This document shows, piece after piece, positions 40,769 to 47,565 of a stretch of 47,565 bases of DNA. The stretch lies in assembly GCA_012517355.1 (NCBI GenBank), contig JAAYVD010000043.1, positions 1-47,565 on the forward strand. Reading direction: 5' to 3'. The position numbers were made by a program, and so were the translations under genes. This stretch comes from Candidatus Rifleibacteriota bacterium. Lineage in GTDB: Bacteria > Muiribacteriota > Ozemobacteria > Ozemobacterales > Ozemobacteraceae. The notes beneath the pieces were generated by a model. It did not search any database. It was given only the letters and a program-made list of their open reading frames with translations, and was not told where the DNA came from. Numbering within the stretch: the first letter of the stretch is position 1; every line of letters starts with the position of its first letter.

Positions 40769-41644
40769 TCAGGGGGCGGTGGCGGGCGGCCGGCCGGTGT
40801 CGGGGGCGGTGGCGCGGGCGGGATCGGAGGCGCCGAGATGCAGCAACACCCAGGAAAGGGCCTCGTCGAGGACCTCGGGGGGGGCGGCGACGTGGCCGCC
40901 CGGGTATTCCAGCAGGTGCGTCCGCCAGCCCAGCCGGTCGAGGAACTTCCGGTCGTTGCGCATGGCTCGGTAGTCGTAGTCCTCGGGCCCGGTGAGGAAG
41001 ACGGCGACCTTGTCGCGCGGGTAGCGTTCCACCTTCCGGAGGCTGTTTTTGTGGATGAGCCCGATATTCGCGATGACCCCGGCGACCACCTCCGGGAAGA
41101 GGAAGGCCGCCAGGTGGGCCGTCATGCTGCCGCCCGAGACCCCCGTGGCGATGACGAACCGCAGATCGATGGGGAAGCGGCGGGACAGGCGGGGGATCTC
41201 CCCGAGCAGCCGGGACAGGACGGGCGGGACGTCCAGGCCGTTCTTGACCACCTTCGAGGCCAGGACCAGGCACTGGTGCCGGCGGGCCGCCCCCTGCCAG
41301 AGGGCCACCATTCCCGCGGCGTCGGCGTCGGGCGAGAAGGCGACGAGCAGGGGGCGCCGGAAATCCATGCCCAGTTCGGGGGGAAGGAACAGCACATACT
41401 CGTCGGTCTCGACCGTCTGCCCCGCCATGACCTGGGCGGCAACCCGCCGGCCCGGGCCGGCGAACACCAGCAGCAGTACCAGCGCCGCGAGGAGGCCCAA
41501 CCGGTCCCCCCGTGGTGGCCGACGGCAGGTGCGGCCCGGAGGGAGGGGAAGACGAGGCATCCCAGGCCGGGGGGCGGATCGGGAAGGGTTTCCCTCCTGG
41601 CATTGGAGGGCGGGGGGCGGGTGCCGGGGAATGCGTTCGGACAT
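40769..41644 (-). CDS. exported alpha/beta-hydrolase (PHB-depolymerase/esterase-like)
   Basis: 291 residues from ATG 41644. The signal core (LGLLAALVLLLVFAGPGRRVAAQ) lies at about 50-70 behind a Pro/Arg-rich n-region of nearly 50 residues. Motifs are the strand RPLLVAFSPDADAAG, the nucleophile elbow GVSGGS (Ser), the acid in TGPEDYDYRAM, and the His in YPGGHVAAPPE. This order fits the esterase family that includes polyhydroxybutyrate depolymerases and feruloyl esterases. Substrate is unknown. It is a single gene. The 338 bp beyond it (41645-41982) hold no convincing gene. Confidence 0.82.
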   Translation of the reverse strand: MSERIPRHPPPALQCQEGNPSRSAPRPGMPRLPLPPGRTCRRPPRGDRLGLLAALVLLLVFAGPGRRVAAQVMAGQTVETDEYVLFLPPELGMDFRRPLLVAFSPDADAAGMVALWQGAARRHQCLVLASKVVKNGLDVPPVLSRLLGEIPRLSRRFPIDLRFVIATGVSGGSMTAHLAAFLFPEVVAGVIANIGLIHKNSLRKVERYPRDKVAVFLTGPEDYDYRAMRNDRKFLDRLGWRTHLLEYPGGHVAAPPEVLDEALSWVLLHLGASDPARATAPDTGRPPATAP

Positions 41645-41982
41645 GGCAGTCCCTCTATTCTACCGCATTTCTGCCCGATCTGGCAGGCGGCGAAAGAGAC
41701 CATTCGAGCCGTTCATCGGTGAGCGGCTTCAGACACCCTTCGAGCCGTTCCCTGCGCTTCCCTCTACGGCATTTTGCACCATCTGCCCAGGTGGTGCCGC
41801 GGCGGCGGCAATCACGGGCGAGGCGTCGAAGGAAAGGCGATGAGGATGCCCCATGATCACCACGCCGGACTGGCCATCACTGTTCCCCACCATCCTCTCT
41901 GGCGTTCGGATGGAGCCTGGCTCTTTCATCGATGTGGTCATCCTGCGGAGACGCGGGCGGGTGGCGATCCTCACCGACGCGG

Positions 41983-42960
41983 TCAGCCGGGTGTCCGGGC
42001 CGGCGACGGCGGGGGGCCGTAGCGCGCCCACAGCCGCTCGAACGTCCCGGCGAACTCCCGCAACAGGGCGGGGTCGTTCGTCTCGACCAGGTTCTCGTCG
42101 TTGGTGAGGGCGGCCTGGCGCGTCCAGTTGTAGCTGCCGGTGATCAGCCAGAGGCCGTCGAACAGGGCGAACTTGTGGTGCATGTGCGCCTCGGGGTCGT
42201 CGATCACCACCGGGATGCCGGCCGCCTGCATCGCCCCGATGTCGCTGCCGCGGTCGCCCACCTTGGTGTCGTCGGTGATGACCCGCAGGGCCACTCCGCG
42301 CCGGTGCGCGGCGAGCACCGCCGCGCTGACCGGGTCGTCGGAGATGGTGAAAACGCAGATGTCGGCCGTCCGCCGGGCCTCGCCCAGCCGCCGGATGACC
42401 GCCTGCCGGCAGGCCTCCCCCGGGCTGAACCAGGCCGCCGACTGCACGGGTGGGTGGGCCGGCAGGCGGGCGTTGTCGAGGCAGCGCACGACCCCCTCCA
42501 GCCACTGGAACAGGCTGAAGGGATCGGCCGGCCCAGGACCGCCGAGGCCCCGGCCACTCGTGGGGATCGGTTCCCAACCACGCCCACCAACGTCGCCACC
42601 CCGGTCGGAAGAGGGGGCAGGCGGGCTTTCGGCCGGCCCCGAACCGCCGCAGGTCTGGTCCCCTCTGGGGATCGGCTTCCGACCAGGCCCACGGGGGGAC
42701 CCGGTACGGGTGGGGGAATGGCCGGGCGGGCTGCCGGCCGGCGGGGTCATTGCCCTTGCCGTCAAGCCGGATGAGGTCAGCCGGTTCCGTACCAGGTCGA
42801 AGGCGGCATTGCGCAGCCGGCGCAGGCCCTCCTCGGGCGGGGCGACCTCGCGCAGGAGGCGGGCAAGGGTCTGCCGTTCCTCGGGGCTCAGGCGATGGTC
42901 GGCGATGCTGTCCTCGAGCTGGCGGAGGATGTCCTCGAGGTGCGGTCCGGGGGTGGCCAT
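41983..42960 (-). CDS. phospholipase D-family protein (single HKD motif) with internal low-complexity insert
   Basis: 325 residues from ATG 42960 (ggaagg upstream). An N-terminal helical part (LEDILRQLEDSIADHRLSPEERQTLARLLREV..LRRLRNAAFDLVRNRL) is followed by an insert of about 75 Pro/Gly-rich residues (about 72-145). The helix then resumes (DPFSLFQWLEGVVRCLDNARLP). The PLD domain has ADICVFTISDDPVSAAVLAAHRRGVALRVITDD and the catalytic HHKFALFD..GSYNWT. One HKD per chain implies a dimeric enzyme of the Nuc/mitoPLD type, a nuclease or phosphodiesterase. No signal peptide is visible. Confidence 0.88.
   Translation of the reverse strand: MATPGPHLEDILRQLEDSIADHRLSPEERQTLARLLREVAPPEEGLRRLRNAAFDLVRNRLTSSGLTARAMTPPAGSPPGHSPTRTGSPRGPGRKPIPRGDQTCGGSGPAESPPAPSSDRGGDVGGRGWEPIPTSGRGLGGPGPADPFSLFQWLEGVVRCLDNARLPAHPPVQSAAWFSPGEACRQAVIRRLGEARRTADICVFTISDDPVSAAVLAAHRRGVALRVITDDTKVGDRGSDIGAMQAAGIPVVIDDPEAHMHHKFALFDGLWLITGSYNWTRQAALTNDENLVETNDPALLREFAGTFERLWARYGPPPSPARTPG
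42550..42700. repeat. direct repeat within the PLD-gene insert
   Basis: tggggatcggttcccaaccacgcccac near 42558 recurs as tggggatcggcttccgaccaggcccac near 42668, about 110 bp apart. It encodes the Pro/Gly-rich insert of the PLD protein. The cggtcggaagaggggg between them resembles part of the 83-bp family, but the match is weak. Confidence 0.6.
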
Positions 42961-43224
42961 CCGTTCCTTCCTTTGCTTCCGCTGTGGTTCGTGCCGGGCC
43001 GCTTCGGCCGGCACCGTCGCCAGTCTCCCCCGTACGGCCATCCCTCGTCAATCCCGCGCCGGTTCGCGCCGGAATCGTGGCCCCCATTTGTGGGCCAGGG
43101 GGTGTCGGCCTTCCATGGCCCGCTTCACCCTGGCCGGGTCGGCGGATCCCCATGGGATTCCGATCGTGACCAAGGACTGGGAATGTCCGGCCAGGCGCTG
43201 GCGGCCGCCCCGGGGGGGCGCGGC

Positions 43225-44328
43225 TCAGGGGATCTTCTTCCCCGGCTTCTGGCGCAGGAACTCGACGATGTCGGCGGCGGCGGGTGGGCAGCCGGGCAGG
43301 TGGCGGCCGAACCCGGCGGTGCAGGAGCCGATGCCAAGACCGCCCTGCGTCTGGCCGCGAAAGCCCTGACCGAGGCAGATCGGCTCGTCCGACAGACGGT
43401 CGGCGTGGTCTTCCTCTTCGAGCCGGCGGAGGGCGAAGCGCAGGCTCCCCAGGCAGGCGGAGCAGGCCTGGTCGGCCCGGACGCGGGCGGGCAGCCGGCA
43501 GGGAACGGGCTCGAGGCTGTGCGGGGCGACGGGCGGCTCGTTGATCTGCCGGATGCCGGCCCGGTCCAGGTCGCGGCAGCCCACGCCGAGTTCGGCGGCC
43601 ATCTCGATATACGGGATGTCGCCGGGGGCGAACCCCATCAGGGAGGCGACGTAGGCGTCGACCAGCACCGGGTCGCGGCCGACGATGATCCGGTCGAGGC
43701 GGGCCGGGGTGCCGCCCTCCTCGAAGGTGAGGTCGCCGACAATGCCGTCGACGATGACGAGGTCGGTGTGCAGGATGGTGTTGAGGACGGCGATGGGCCG
43801 GTGCAGGCCGAGGGTATGGAACCGCCGCTTCTCGGCGTCGGGGATGCACCCTTTCAGGTTTTTCAGGGCGCAGGTCATGCGGGTCTGGCAGTGGGCCTTG
43901 ATGACCGGCAGGTTGATCAGAAAGCCGATCTCGCGGGCCTGGCGGCAGACCTCGACGTGCAGGCCGTGCGCCTCGCAGGCGACGGTCTCGTCGTGCTTGA
44001 GATCGACGAGCGGGACGCCGGTGCGCTGGCTGATCTCCTCGTAGCCGCACTCGCGGAAGGCCCGGGCGGTCGAGTCGCCCAGCCAGGAACTCTCGAGGAT
44101 GACCAGGTCGCGGCAGCCGAGCGCGTGCAGGTAGGCGATCAGGGCCGACACCAGGCGCGGGTCGGTGGTGGCCCCCGACGACGAGGGTTTGGCCACGACG
44201 AGGTTGGGCTTGATGCCGATGCGCCGGTCGCGCGGCAGCCAGGCCGGCAGATCGGCGGCGGCGAACAGGCGGGGGAGCAGGCTGTCGGGGTCGTCCCCGT
44301 AGGCGACGAGCAGTTCATGTCGTTCCAT
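43225..44328 (-). CDS. DUF362-family protein
   Basis: 367 residues. The DUF362 pattern is clear: IGIKPNLVVAKPSSSGATTDPRLVSALIAYL (38-68), DLVILESSWLGDSTARAFRECGYEE, GFLINLPVIKAHCQTRMTCALKNLKGCIPDAEKRRFH, and LVIVDGIVGDLTFEEGG..RIIVGRDPVLVDAYVASLMGF. The C-terminal part has several Cys (QACSACLGSLRF, GIGSCTAGFGRHLPGCPP) that could bind an iron-sulfur cluster. Function of the family is not established. The ATG at 44328 lies inside the end of the ttcA-like gene (14-base overlap), so the two form an operon. Confidence 0.9.
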   Translation of the reverse strand: MERHELLVAYGDDPDSLLPRLFAAADLPAWLPRDRRIGIKPNLVVAKPSSSGATTDPRLVSALIAYLHALGCRDLVILESSWLGDSTARAFRECGYEEISQRTGVPLVDLKHDETVACEAHGLHVEVCRQAREIGFLINLPVIKAHCQTRMTCALKNLKGCIPDAEKRRFHTLGLHRPIAVLNTILHTDLVIVDGIVGDLTFEEGGTPARLDRIIVGRDPVLVDAYVASLMGFAPGDIPYIEMAAELGVGCRDLDRAGIRQINEPPVAPHSLEPVPCRLPARVRADQACSACLGSLRFALRRLEEEDHADRLSDEPICLGQGFRGQTQGGLGIGSCTAGFGRHLPGCPPAAADIVEFLRQKPGKKIP

Positions 44329-45826
44329 CGTCGTGCGTCGGGCCGGTGGCCCGTTCCTTTCGCAGGGCTTCCCAGAGGTTGCCGGGGTCGGCGTGGGCGA
44401 GGGCGTCGACGATCCGGCGCGGCAGGCCGGGCAGGCCGAGTCGCTGCTCGAGATCAGCCAGCACTGACTTGTACAAGGCGCGGCGGTTCAGCGGGGCGTA
44501 GGGGCAGCGGAACCCGGTGACCGGCAGCCCGAGGTGACGGTGGACGGCGGCCACCGTGCGCTCGTCGAGCAGCACCAGCGGCCGGATGATCTGCGGCGGC
44601 CGCGGGGCCGGGGTGGGGGAGGGGTCGGCGTCGGGTGTTGTGGCCGGGGTGCGGGTCGGGGCCGGGGAAGGGGTGGCGCGGGGTGAGGTGGGTGGGTTGT
44701 GGGAGGCCGCTGTCGCAGGGGCCGCTGCCGGTTCCTGGGGCGGGGCCGGGGTGGGGTTTGCGGCCGGGCCGCCGCCCGGTTCTGGGGAGCGGTGGGAGGC
44801 CGGTCCGTGGGCCGTGGCGGCCGCGGGTCGGCGGCTCGCCCGCCGCGGTCCGGCGGGAGAGACCCCGTCCGAGCTGCCCGCCACGGGCGTTTCGCGCGGT
44901 CCTTCCCGGCCGGCCGGGGTCCCTTCCGGCCTCCCCTCGCCGGGATCGATGCGTGGGCGGAAGCTTCCCAGTTTCTTCGTCTCGAACAGGTTCATCAGGA
45001 AGGTCTCGGCCACGTCGGTCCCGTGATGCCCGTAGGCGAGGCGGGTGATCCCGTGCTCGACGCACAGGCGGGCCATGGCCCCCCGCTTCAGCCGCGAACA
45101 GAGGGCGCAGATCGTCCGGCCGGCAGCCGCCGGAACCGCTTGCGCGTCAGGGCCTGCGGAAAAGTCCTCCCCCGCGTCGGTTGCCCGGCCGGGAGCTTCC
45201 TTCGCGCCGGGCGTGGCCGGTTGCCGGTCGGTGATCGGGGCTTCATCGAGACCTCCGGGGGTCTGCTGGCGGCCATTCTCGTTCATGCCTGCTTCTTCGG
45301 CCTTCTGTCCACGGCCGGTTGTCGTCCCGTCTCCCTCATCTGGGGCCTGTCGGCTGAGGGGGGTCTCCCTGTTGTCCTCCTCCCCCGTCGCGTCGCGGTC
45401 GGTCAGGCTGTCCGGGCCGGTGGCCCGGTGAGGCGTCGCCTCGCCCACGGTCGCGCATCCGCTCTGGACTGGGACGGTGTCCCTGGCGTCCCGTCCCGTC
45501 TCGGGGATGGTGGCTCCGCTGGCGCGGGCCGGTTCCCAGTCGAGGGTGGTTTCGTGATACTCGACCTGCAGGCGGCGGCAGAGGTCGCGCAAGGGGGCGG
45601 GGTCGTCGTCGGCGAAGGCCTTGACGTGGAGGGCCGACAGGTGGAACCGCAGGTGGGAGAACCGCTGCAGGTAGCGCAGGACGTAGAGCAGCAGCGTGCT
45701 GTCCTTGCCGCCCGACAGGGCGACGGCCACGCGGTCGCCGCGGCCGATCAGGCCGTAGCGCCGGATGGCGCGCAGGACGTCGTTGACGAACCACTTGCCG
45801 TGGTTCCGGTTGAAGCGTAGTTCCAT
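44315..45826 (-). CDS. ttcA: TtcA-type tRNA 2-thiolation enzyme with two large low-complexity inserts
   Basis: 503 residues; the family is about 250-310. The PP-loop SGGKDS is at 38-43. The pair Cys240-xx-Cys243 in ICALCSRLKRG and Cys441 in GFRCPYAPLNRR are the iron-sulfur ligands. AYGHHGTDVAETFLMNLF (264-281) and RPLVLLDERTVAAV (415-428) complete the TtcA/TtuA pattern. These enzymes thiolate a tRNA base (2-thiocytidine 32 in TtcA). Two segments, about 98-237 and 295-411, are Pro/Thr/Ala/Gly-rich and unlike the rest. They fall exactly between conserved blocks, at surface loops. Without them the protein would be about 250 residues. The frame remains open throughout, so the product is probably functional. 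Confidence 0.88.
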   Translation of the reverse strand: MELRFNRNHGKWFVNDVLRAIRRYGLIGRGDRVAVALSGGKDSTLLLYVLRYLQRFSHLRFHLSALHVKAFADDDPAPLRDLCRRLQVEYHETTLDWEPARASGATIPETGRDARDTVPVQSGCATVGEATPHRATGPDSLTDRDATGEEDNRETPLSRQAPDEGDGTTTGRGQKAEEAGMNENGRQQTPGGLDEAPITDRQPATPGAKEAPGRATDAGEDFSAGPDAQAVPAAAGRTICALCSRLKRGAMARLCVEHGITRLAYGHHGTDVAETFLMNLFETKKLGSFRPRIDPGEGRPEGTPAGREGPRETPVAGSSDGVSPAGPRRASRRPAAATAHGPASHRSPEPGGGPAANPTPAPPQEPAAAPATAASHNPPTSPRATPSPAPTRTPATTPDADPSPTPAPRPPQIIRPLVLLDERTVAAVHRHLGLPVTGFRCPYAPLNRRALYKSVLADLEQRLGLPGLPRRIVDALAHADPGNLWEALRKERATGPTHDDGTT

Positions 45827-46050
45827 GACGGGTGGGCGCGTGGGCGGGGTTCCTCTCGTTCGCGGTCTCTGGGTCTTGCGGGGTCAGAACGAAGGGAGAA
45901 CGAGGTCAGGACGAGGTCGGGACGGGCGCAGAACGGGGGCTGAGCGGGCGCAGAACGGGGCCGGTCGGACGGGTGCGGCCTGCACGGTGGCGGCCCGGGT
46001 GGGGTTGCCCTGGTTGCCTGGCATGGCCAGCCGATCCATGGCTGGCTCCC

Positions 46051-46992
46051 TCAACTTCCCTTTTTGCCTTTTCTGGGGCTGGCCGGGGGCTTGGGGGGCG
46101 GGGCGGGGGTCGGGGTGTCGAGCTTCTTTTCCCACCAGTCGATGCCCACCGAGGGGGCCCCTCCGTCGGGGCCCGAGGTGGGTGACGGTCCGGCCGGCGG
46201 GGATCCGGCCGGCTGGGCGGCCGTCGGATCCGTGGCGCCGGCCCGGGCCTCCCGGTTGACCACCTTGAGGCGGAGGCCGAACTTCTGGGCCTGGCGGGTG
46301 CGTTCCTCGTTTTTCTCGGTGAGGCCCTGGAGCTCCTCGCACAGCTGTTTGAGGGCGGGGCCGTGGCGCGGGTCGTCGGCGAGGGAGGGGGGCAGGCGGC
46401 CCTGGGCCGCTTCCAGCAGGCGTTTGACGGTCAGGTGGGGCTCGGCCGAGCGGGCGGCGGTGTGGCGGACCGACTCGAACAGGCCGCTTCCCTCGATCTC
46501 GAAGCTGGCGCGGTCGTCTGGCCGGATGACGGCGTTGATCTTCTCGAGCAGGTCGTAGATGGAGAACTTGAACTTGTGGGTCTCGAGGTGCATGAAGGCC
46601 TGGTCGAGGGCGCGGATGCAGGCGATCATGGCCTGGGTGGTGACGGTCAGGGCGGCGCGTTCGTCGAGCAGGGCCTCGGTCTTGCGGGCGGCGGCCTCGA
46701 CCTGCCGGCCGGCCTCGGCGAGGCGGCTTTCGAGCATCTGGCGGCTGTCGGCCAGCTGGCGTTCGAGGTCCTGCTGGCGGGCTTCGAGGGCGGCGATGCG
46801 TTGCTGCTGGCCGATCAGGTGTTTGACGAGCTCGGGCAGGGCGAGGATGGGCTGGAAGAAGGTGCCGAGGTGGTCGGCATCGGGAAAGGCGAGCACCTTC
46901 TTGCGCGTGCGCAGCAGGGTGTCGATCTGGGCCGAGGCCTCGCCGATCTTGGTGAAGTCCTCCAGGAGGGCTTGCAGGTCGGTGACATCCAT
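46051..46992 (-). CDS. coiled-coil protein of unknown function
   Basis: 313 residues from ATG 46992 (ggagga seven bases upstream); a slightly earlier ATG at 47007 is in frame. A long helical region (about 20-115: VKHLIGQQQRIAALEARQQDLERQLADSRQMLESRLAEAGRQVEAAARKTEALLDE in pieces) is typical coiled coil. The middle part (AMIACIRALDQAFMHLETHKFKFSIYDLLEKINAVI) looks globular and conserved. The C-terminal 70 residues are Pro/Gly/Ala-rich and end in a basic cluster. No signal peptide and no known domain. It may act as a structural or chromosome-associated protein, but nothing shows this. Confidence 0.78.
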   Translation of the reverse strand: MDVTDLQALLEDFTKIGEASAQIDTLLRTRKKVLAFPDADHLGTFFQPILALPELVKHLIGQQQRIAALEARQQDLERQLADSRQMLESRLAEAGRQVEAAARKTEALLDERAALTVTTQAMIACIRALDQAFMHLETHKFKFSIYDLLEKINAVIRPDDRASFEIEGSGLFESVRHTAARSAEPHLTVKRLLEAAQGRLPPSLADDPRHGPALKQLCEELQGLTEKNEERTRQAQKFGLRLKVVNREARAGATDPTAAQPAGSPPAGPSPTSGPDGGAPSVGIDWWEKKLDTPTPAPPPKPPASPRKGKKGS

Positions 46993-47164
46993 CGTTCGAT
47001 CCTCCATCCGATACCCATGATACCACGTCCACCTCCCGCGGAGTACCGGCCCGGAAACCCCTCCATCGGCCGGTAGGAGCGGTCTTCCGGCCGCGACCCG
47101 CCCGGGCCAGACCCGCCAATTCCCCGGCAGGAATCCGGTGGGTGGTTTCCGGCCACCCGGGTAC

Positions 47165-47193
47165 TTGCATTTTTCGCCGGAATGGGCTATCAT
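47165..47193 (+). promoter_or_regulatory. promoter of tRNA-Leu
   Basis: -35 TTGCAT (47165-47170), 17-base spacer, -10 TATCAT (47188-47193). The expected start is about 47200, a few bases before the mature 5' end. Confidence 0.8.
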
Positions 47194-47204
47194 AGCCCTT
47201 GCCC

Positions 47205-47288
47205 GCCCGGATGGTGGAATTTGGTAGACACATACGTTTGAGGGGCGTATGCACTTCGTGCGTGGGGGTTCAAGTCCCCCTCCGGGCA
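47205..47288 (+). tRNA. tRNA-Leu (anticodon GAG)
   Basis: 84 nt. Acceptor gcccgga pairs with tccgggc (47281-47287), discriminator A. Anticodon loop ttGAGgg on a tacgt/gcgta stem gives anticodon GAG (Leu CUC/CUU). The class II variable arm is gcacttcgtgc, and the T arm is gtggg-ggttcaagtcc-ccc-like. CCA is not encoded. Confidence 0.96.
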
Positions 47289-47323
47289 CTGATCAAAGCC
47301 CCCGGGTAATCCCGGGTTGTCCC

Positions 47324-47350
47324 AAAGGCCCGCTAACATAGCGGGTCTTT
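47324..47350 (+). terminator. hairpin after tRNA-Leu
   Basis: aaaggcccgct and agcgggtcttt form an 11-bp stem (one G-T) with loop aacat. The T residues are within the stem. A smaller cccggg-taat-cccggg hairpin sits just before it (47301-47316). A tRNA transcript would probably end here. Confidence 0.65.
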
Positions 47351-47408
47351 GTGCTTTCGGGTGCGTCGAATTCTCTCGGGTTGTTTCACGAAATCCCCTT
47401 CCTTTGGG

Positions 47409-47414
47409 TATAAT
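47409..47414 (+). promoter_or_regulatory. consensus -10 box near the right edge
   Basis: A perfect TATAAT with a T-rich follow-on. No good -35 at 17 bases (tcacga); ttgttt is 22 bases away. Thirty bases on, an ATG run at 47436 opens a frame to the window end with agaggg upstream, but the product is Pro-rich and unconvincing. It may drive a gene or RNA beyond the window. Confidence 0.4.
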
Positions 47415-47565
47415 TTTAGAGGGTGAGCCTGTTGCATGATGATGCCTGACGTCTACCCTGATACCGGACCGGGGCACCTTTCCCCTTTGGGAATCTCCCC
47501 CAGGCCCGCATCAGTGGATTGTCCGGCCTCCTTTCTTCCCTTTTGCCCCGTAATTCCACAGTTTC

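Noticed and set aside
41853-42107. Plus-strand ORF starting MITTPDWPSLFPTIL
   Set aside because: It has a plausible start site, but most of it is antisense to the PLD-family gene and its later residues are typical GC-rich shadow sequence.
44600-45540. Inteins as the explanation for the long inserts in the TtcA-like protein and RsgA
   Set aside because: The inserts are low-complexity and lack intein blocks, the terminal Cys/Ser and the His-Asn at the end.
47190-47477. Minus-strand reading frame across the tRNA-Leu region
   Set aside because: It covers a tRNA gene, its promoter and a hairpin, and its product resembles no protein.
47436-47565. Start of a gene at the right edge (ATG run at 47436)
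   Set aside because: The 43 visible codons are Pro-rich without recognisable pattern. Only the TATAAT upstream argues for it.

Overview
The window is 47.6 kb of very GC-rich DNA (third codon positions almost always G or C) from a bacterial chromosome. The organism appears to be a free-living, uncultured-lineage bacterium. The content is chromosomal: secreted zinc-ribbon proteins, a gingipain-type C25 peptidase, a selenocysteine locus, HDOD/PP2C signalling proteins, RsgA, and a TtcA-like tRNA thiolase. Gene content and the many short signal-peptide zinc-ribbon proteins resemble the Riflebacteria/Ozemobacteria type of candidate phylum, but that is an inference. No phage, plasmid or CRISPR signals were seen. 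The only insertion sequence is one IS1595-like element.

Layout. 1-4.1 kb: end of a membrane protein with a 42-bp tandem repeat, an arrestin-like protein, a secreted class 3 lipase, and a triple 83-bp repeat. 4.2-9.3 kb: FKBP lipoprotein, small exported proteins, the IS1595-like element, a Sel1-repeat protein, and a beta-propeller protein. 9.7-13.1 kb: three translationally coupled signalling genes (sensor kinase, receiver-HDOD, receiver-PP2C phosphatase). 13.3-19.5 kb: TerB-like protein, exported proteins of unknown function, and rsgA with a long inserted N-terminal region. 19.8-21.0 kb: marR-azoR operon with a clear promoter and operators. 21.1-25.4 kb: tRNA-Sec, selA and selB, followed by a decayed fdhD remnant. 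25.7-27.8 kb: two-gene exported operon including a transglutaminase-elicitor-like protein.

28.2-32.1 kb is a fluoride-response island. One fluoride (crcB-motif) riboswitch on the plus strand has an overlapping terminator and precedes a 75-residue membrane protein. A second, on the minus strand with its own promoter, precedes CPA2 antiporter, crcB, DUF190-CBS and a truncated universal stress protein. 32.2-35.6 kb: coupled TPR, PAP2/inositolphosphotransferase-like and MATE genes. 35.7-47.3 kb: SlyD-like FKBP, glyoxalase-family protein, C25 peptidase, zinc-ribbon proteins, an esterase, a PLD-family protein, a DUF362 protein, the TtcA-like enzyme, a coiled-coil protein and tRNA-Leu(GAG).

The most unusual theme is a family of roughly 75-85 bp palindrome-rich repeats. 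They lie between genes and also, in frame, inside genes (the first membrane protein, rsgA, and the signal-peptide n-region of the Sel1 protein). Large low-complexity insertions of less clear origin interrupt the TtcA-like and PLD-family enzymes. This resembles the protein-coding palindromic elements known from Rickettsia. A second theme is the octamer TTGTACAA, which occurs five times, always inside genes, against strongly GC-rich composition.
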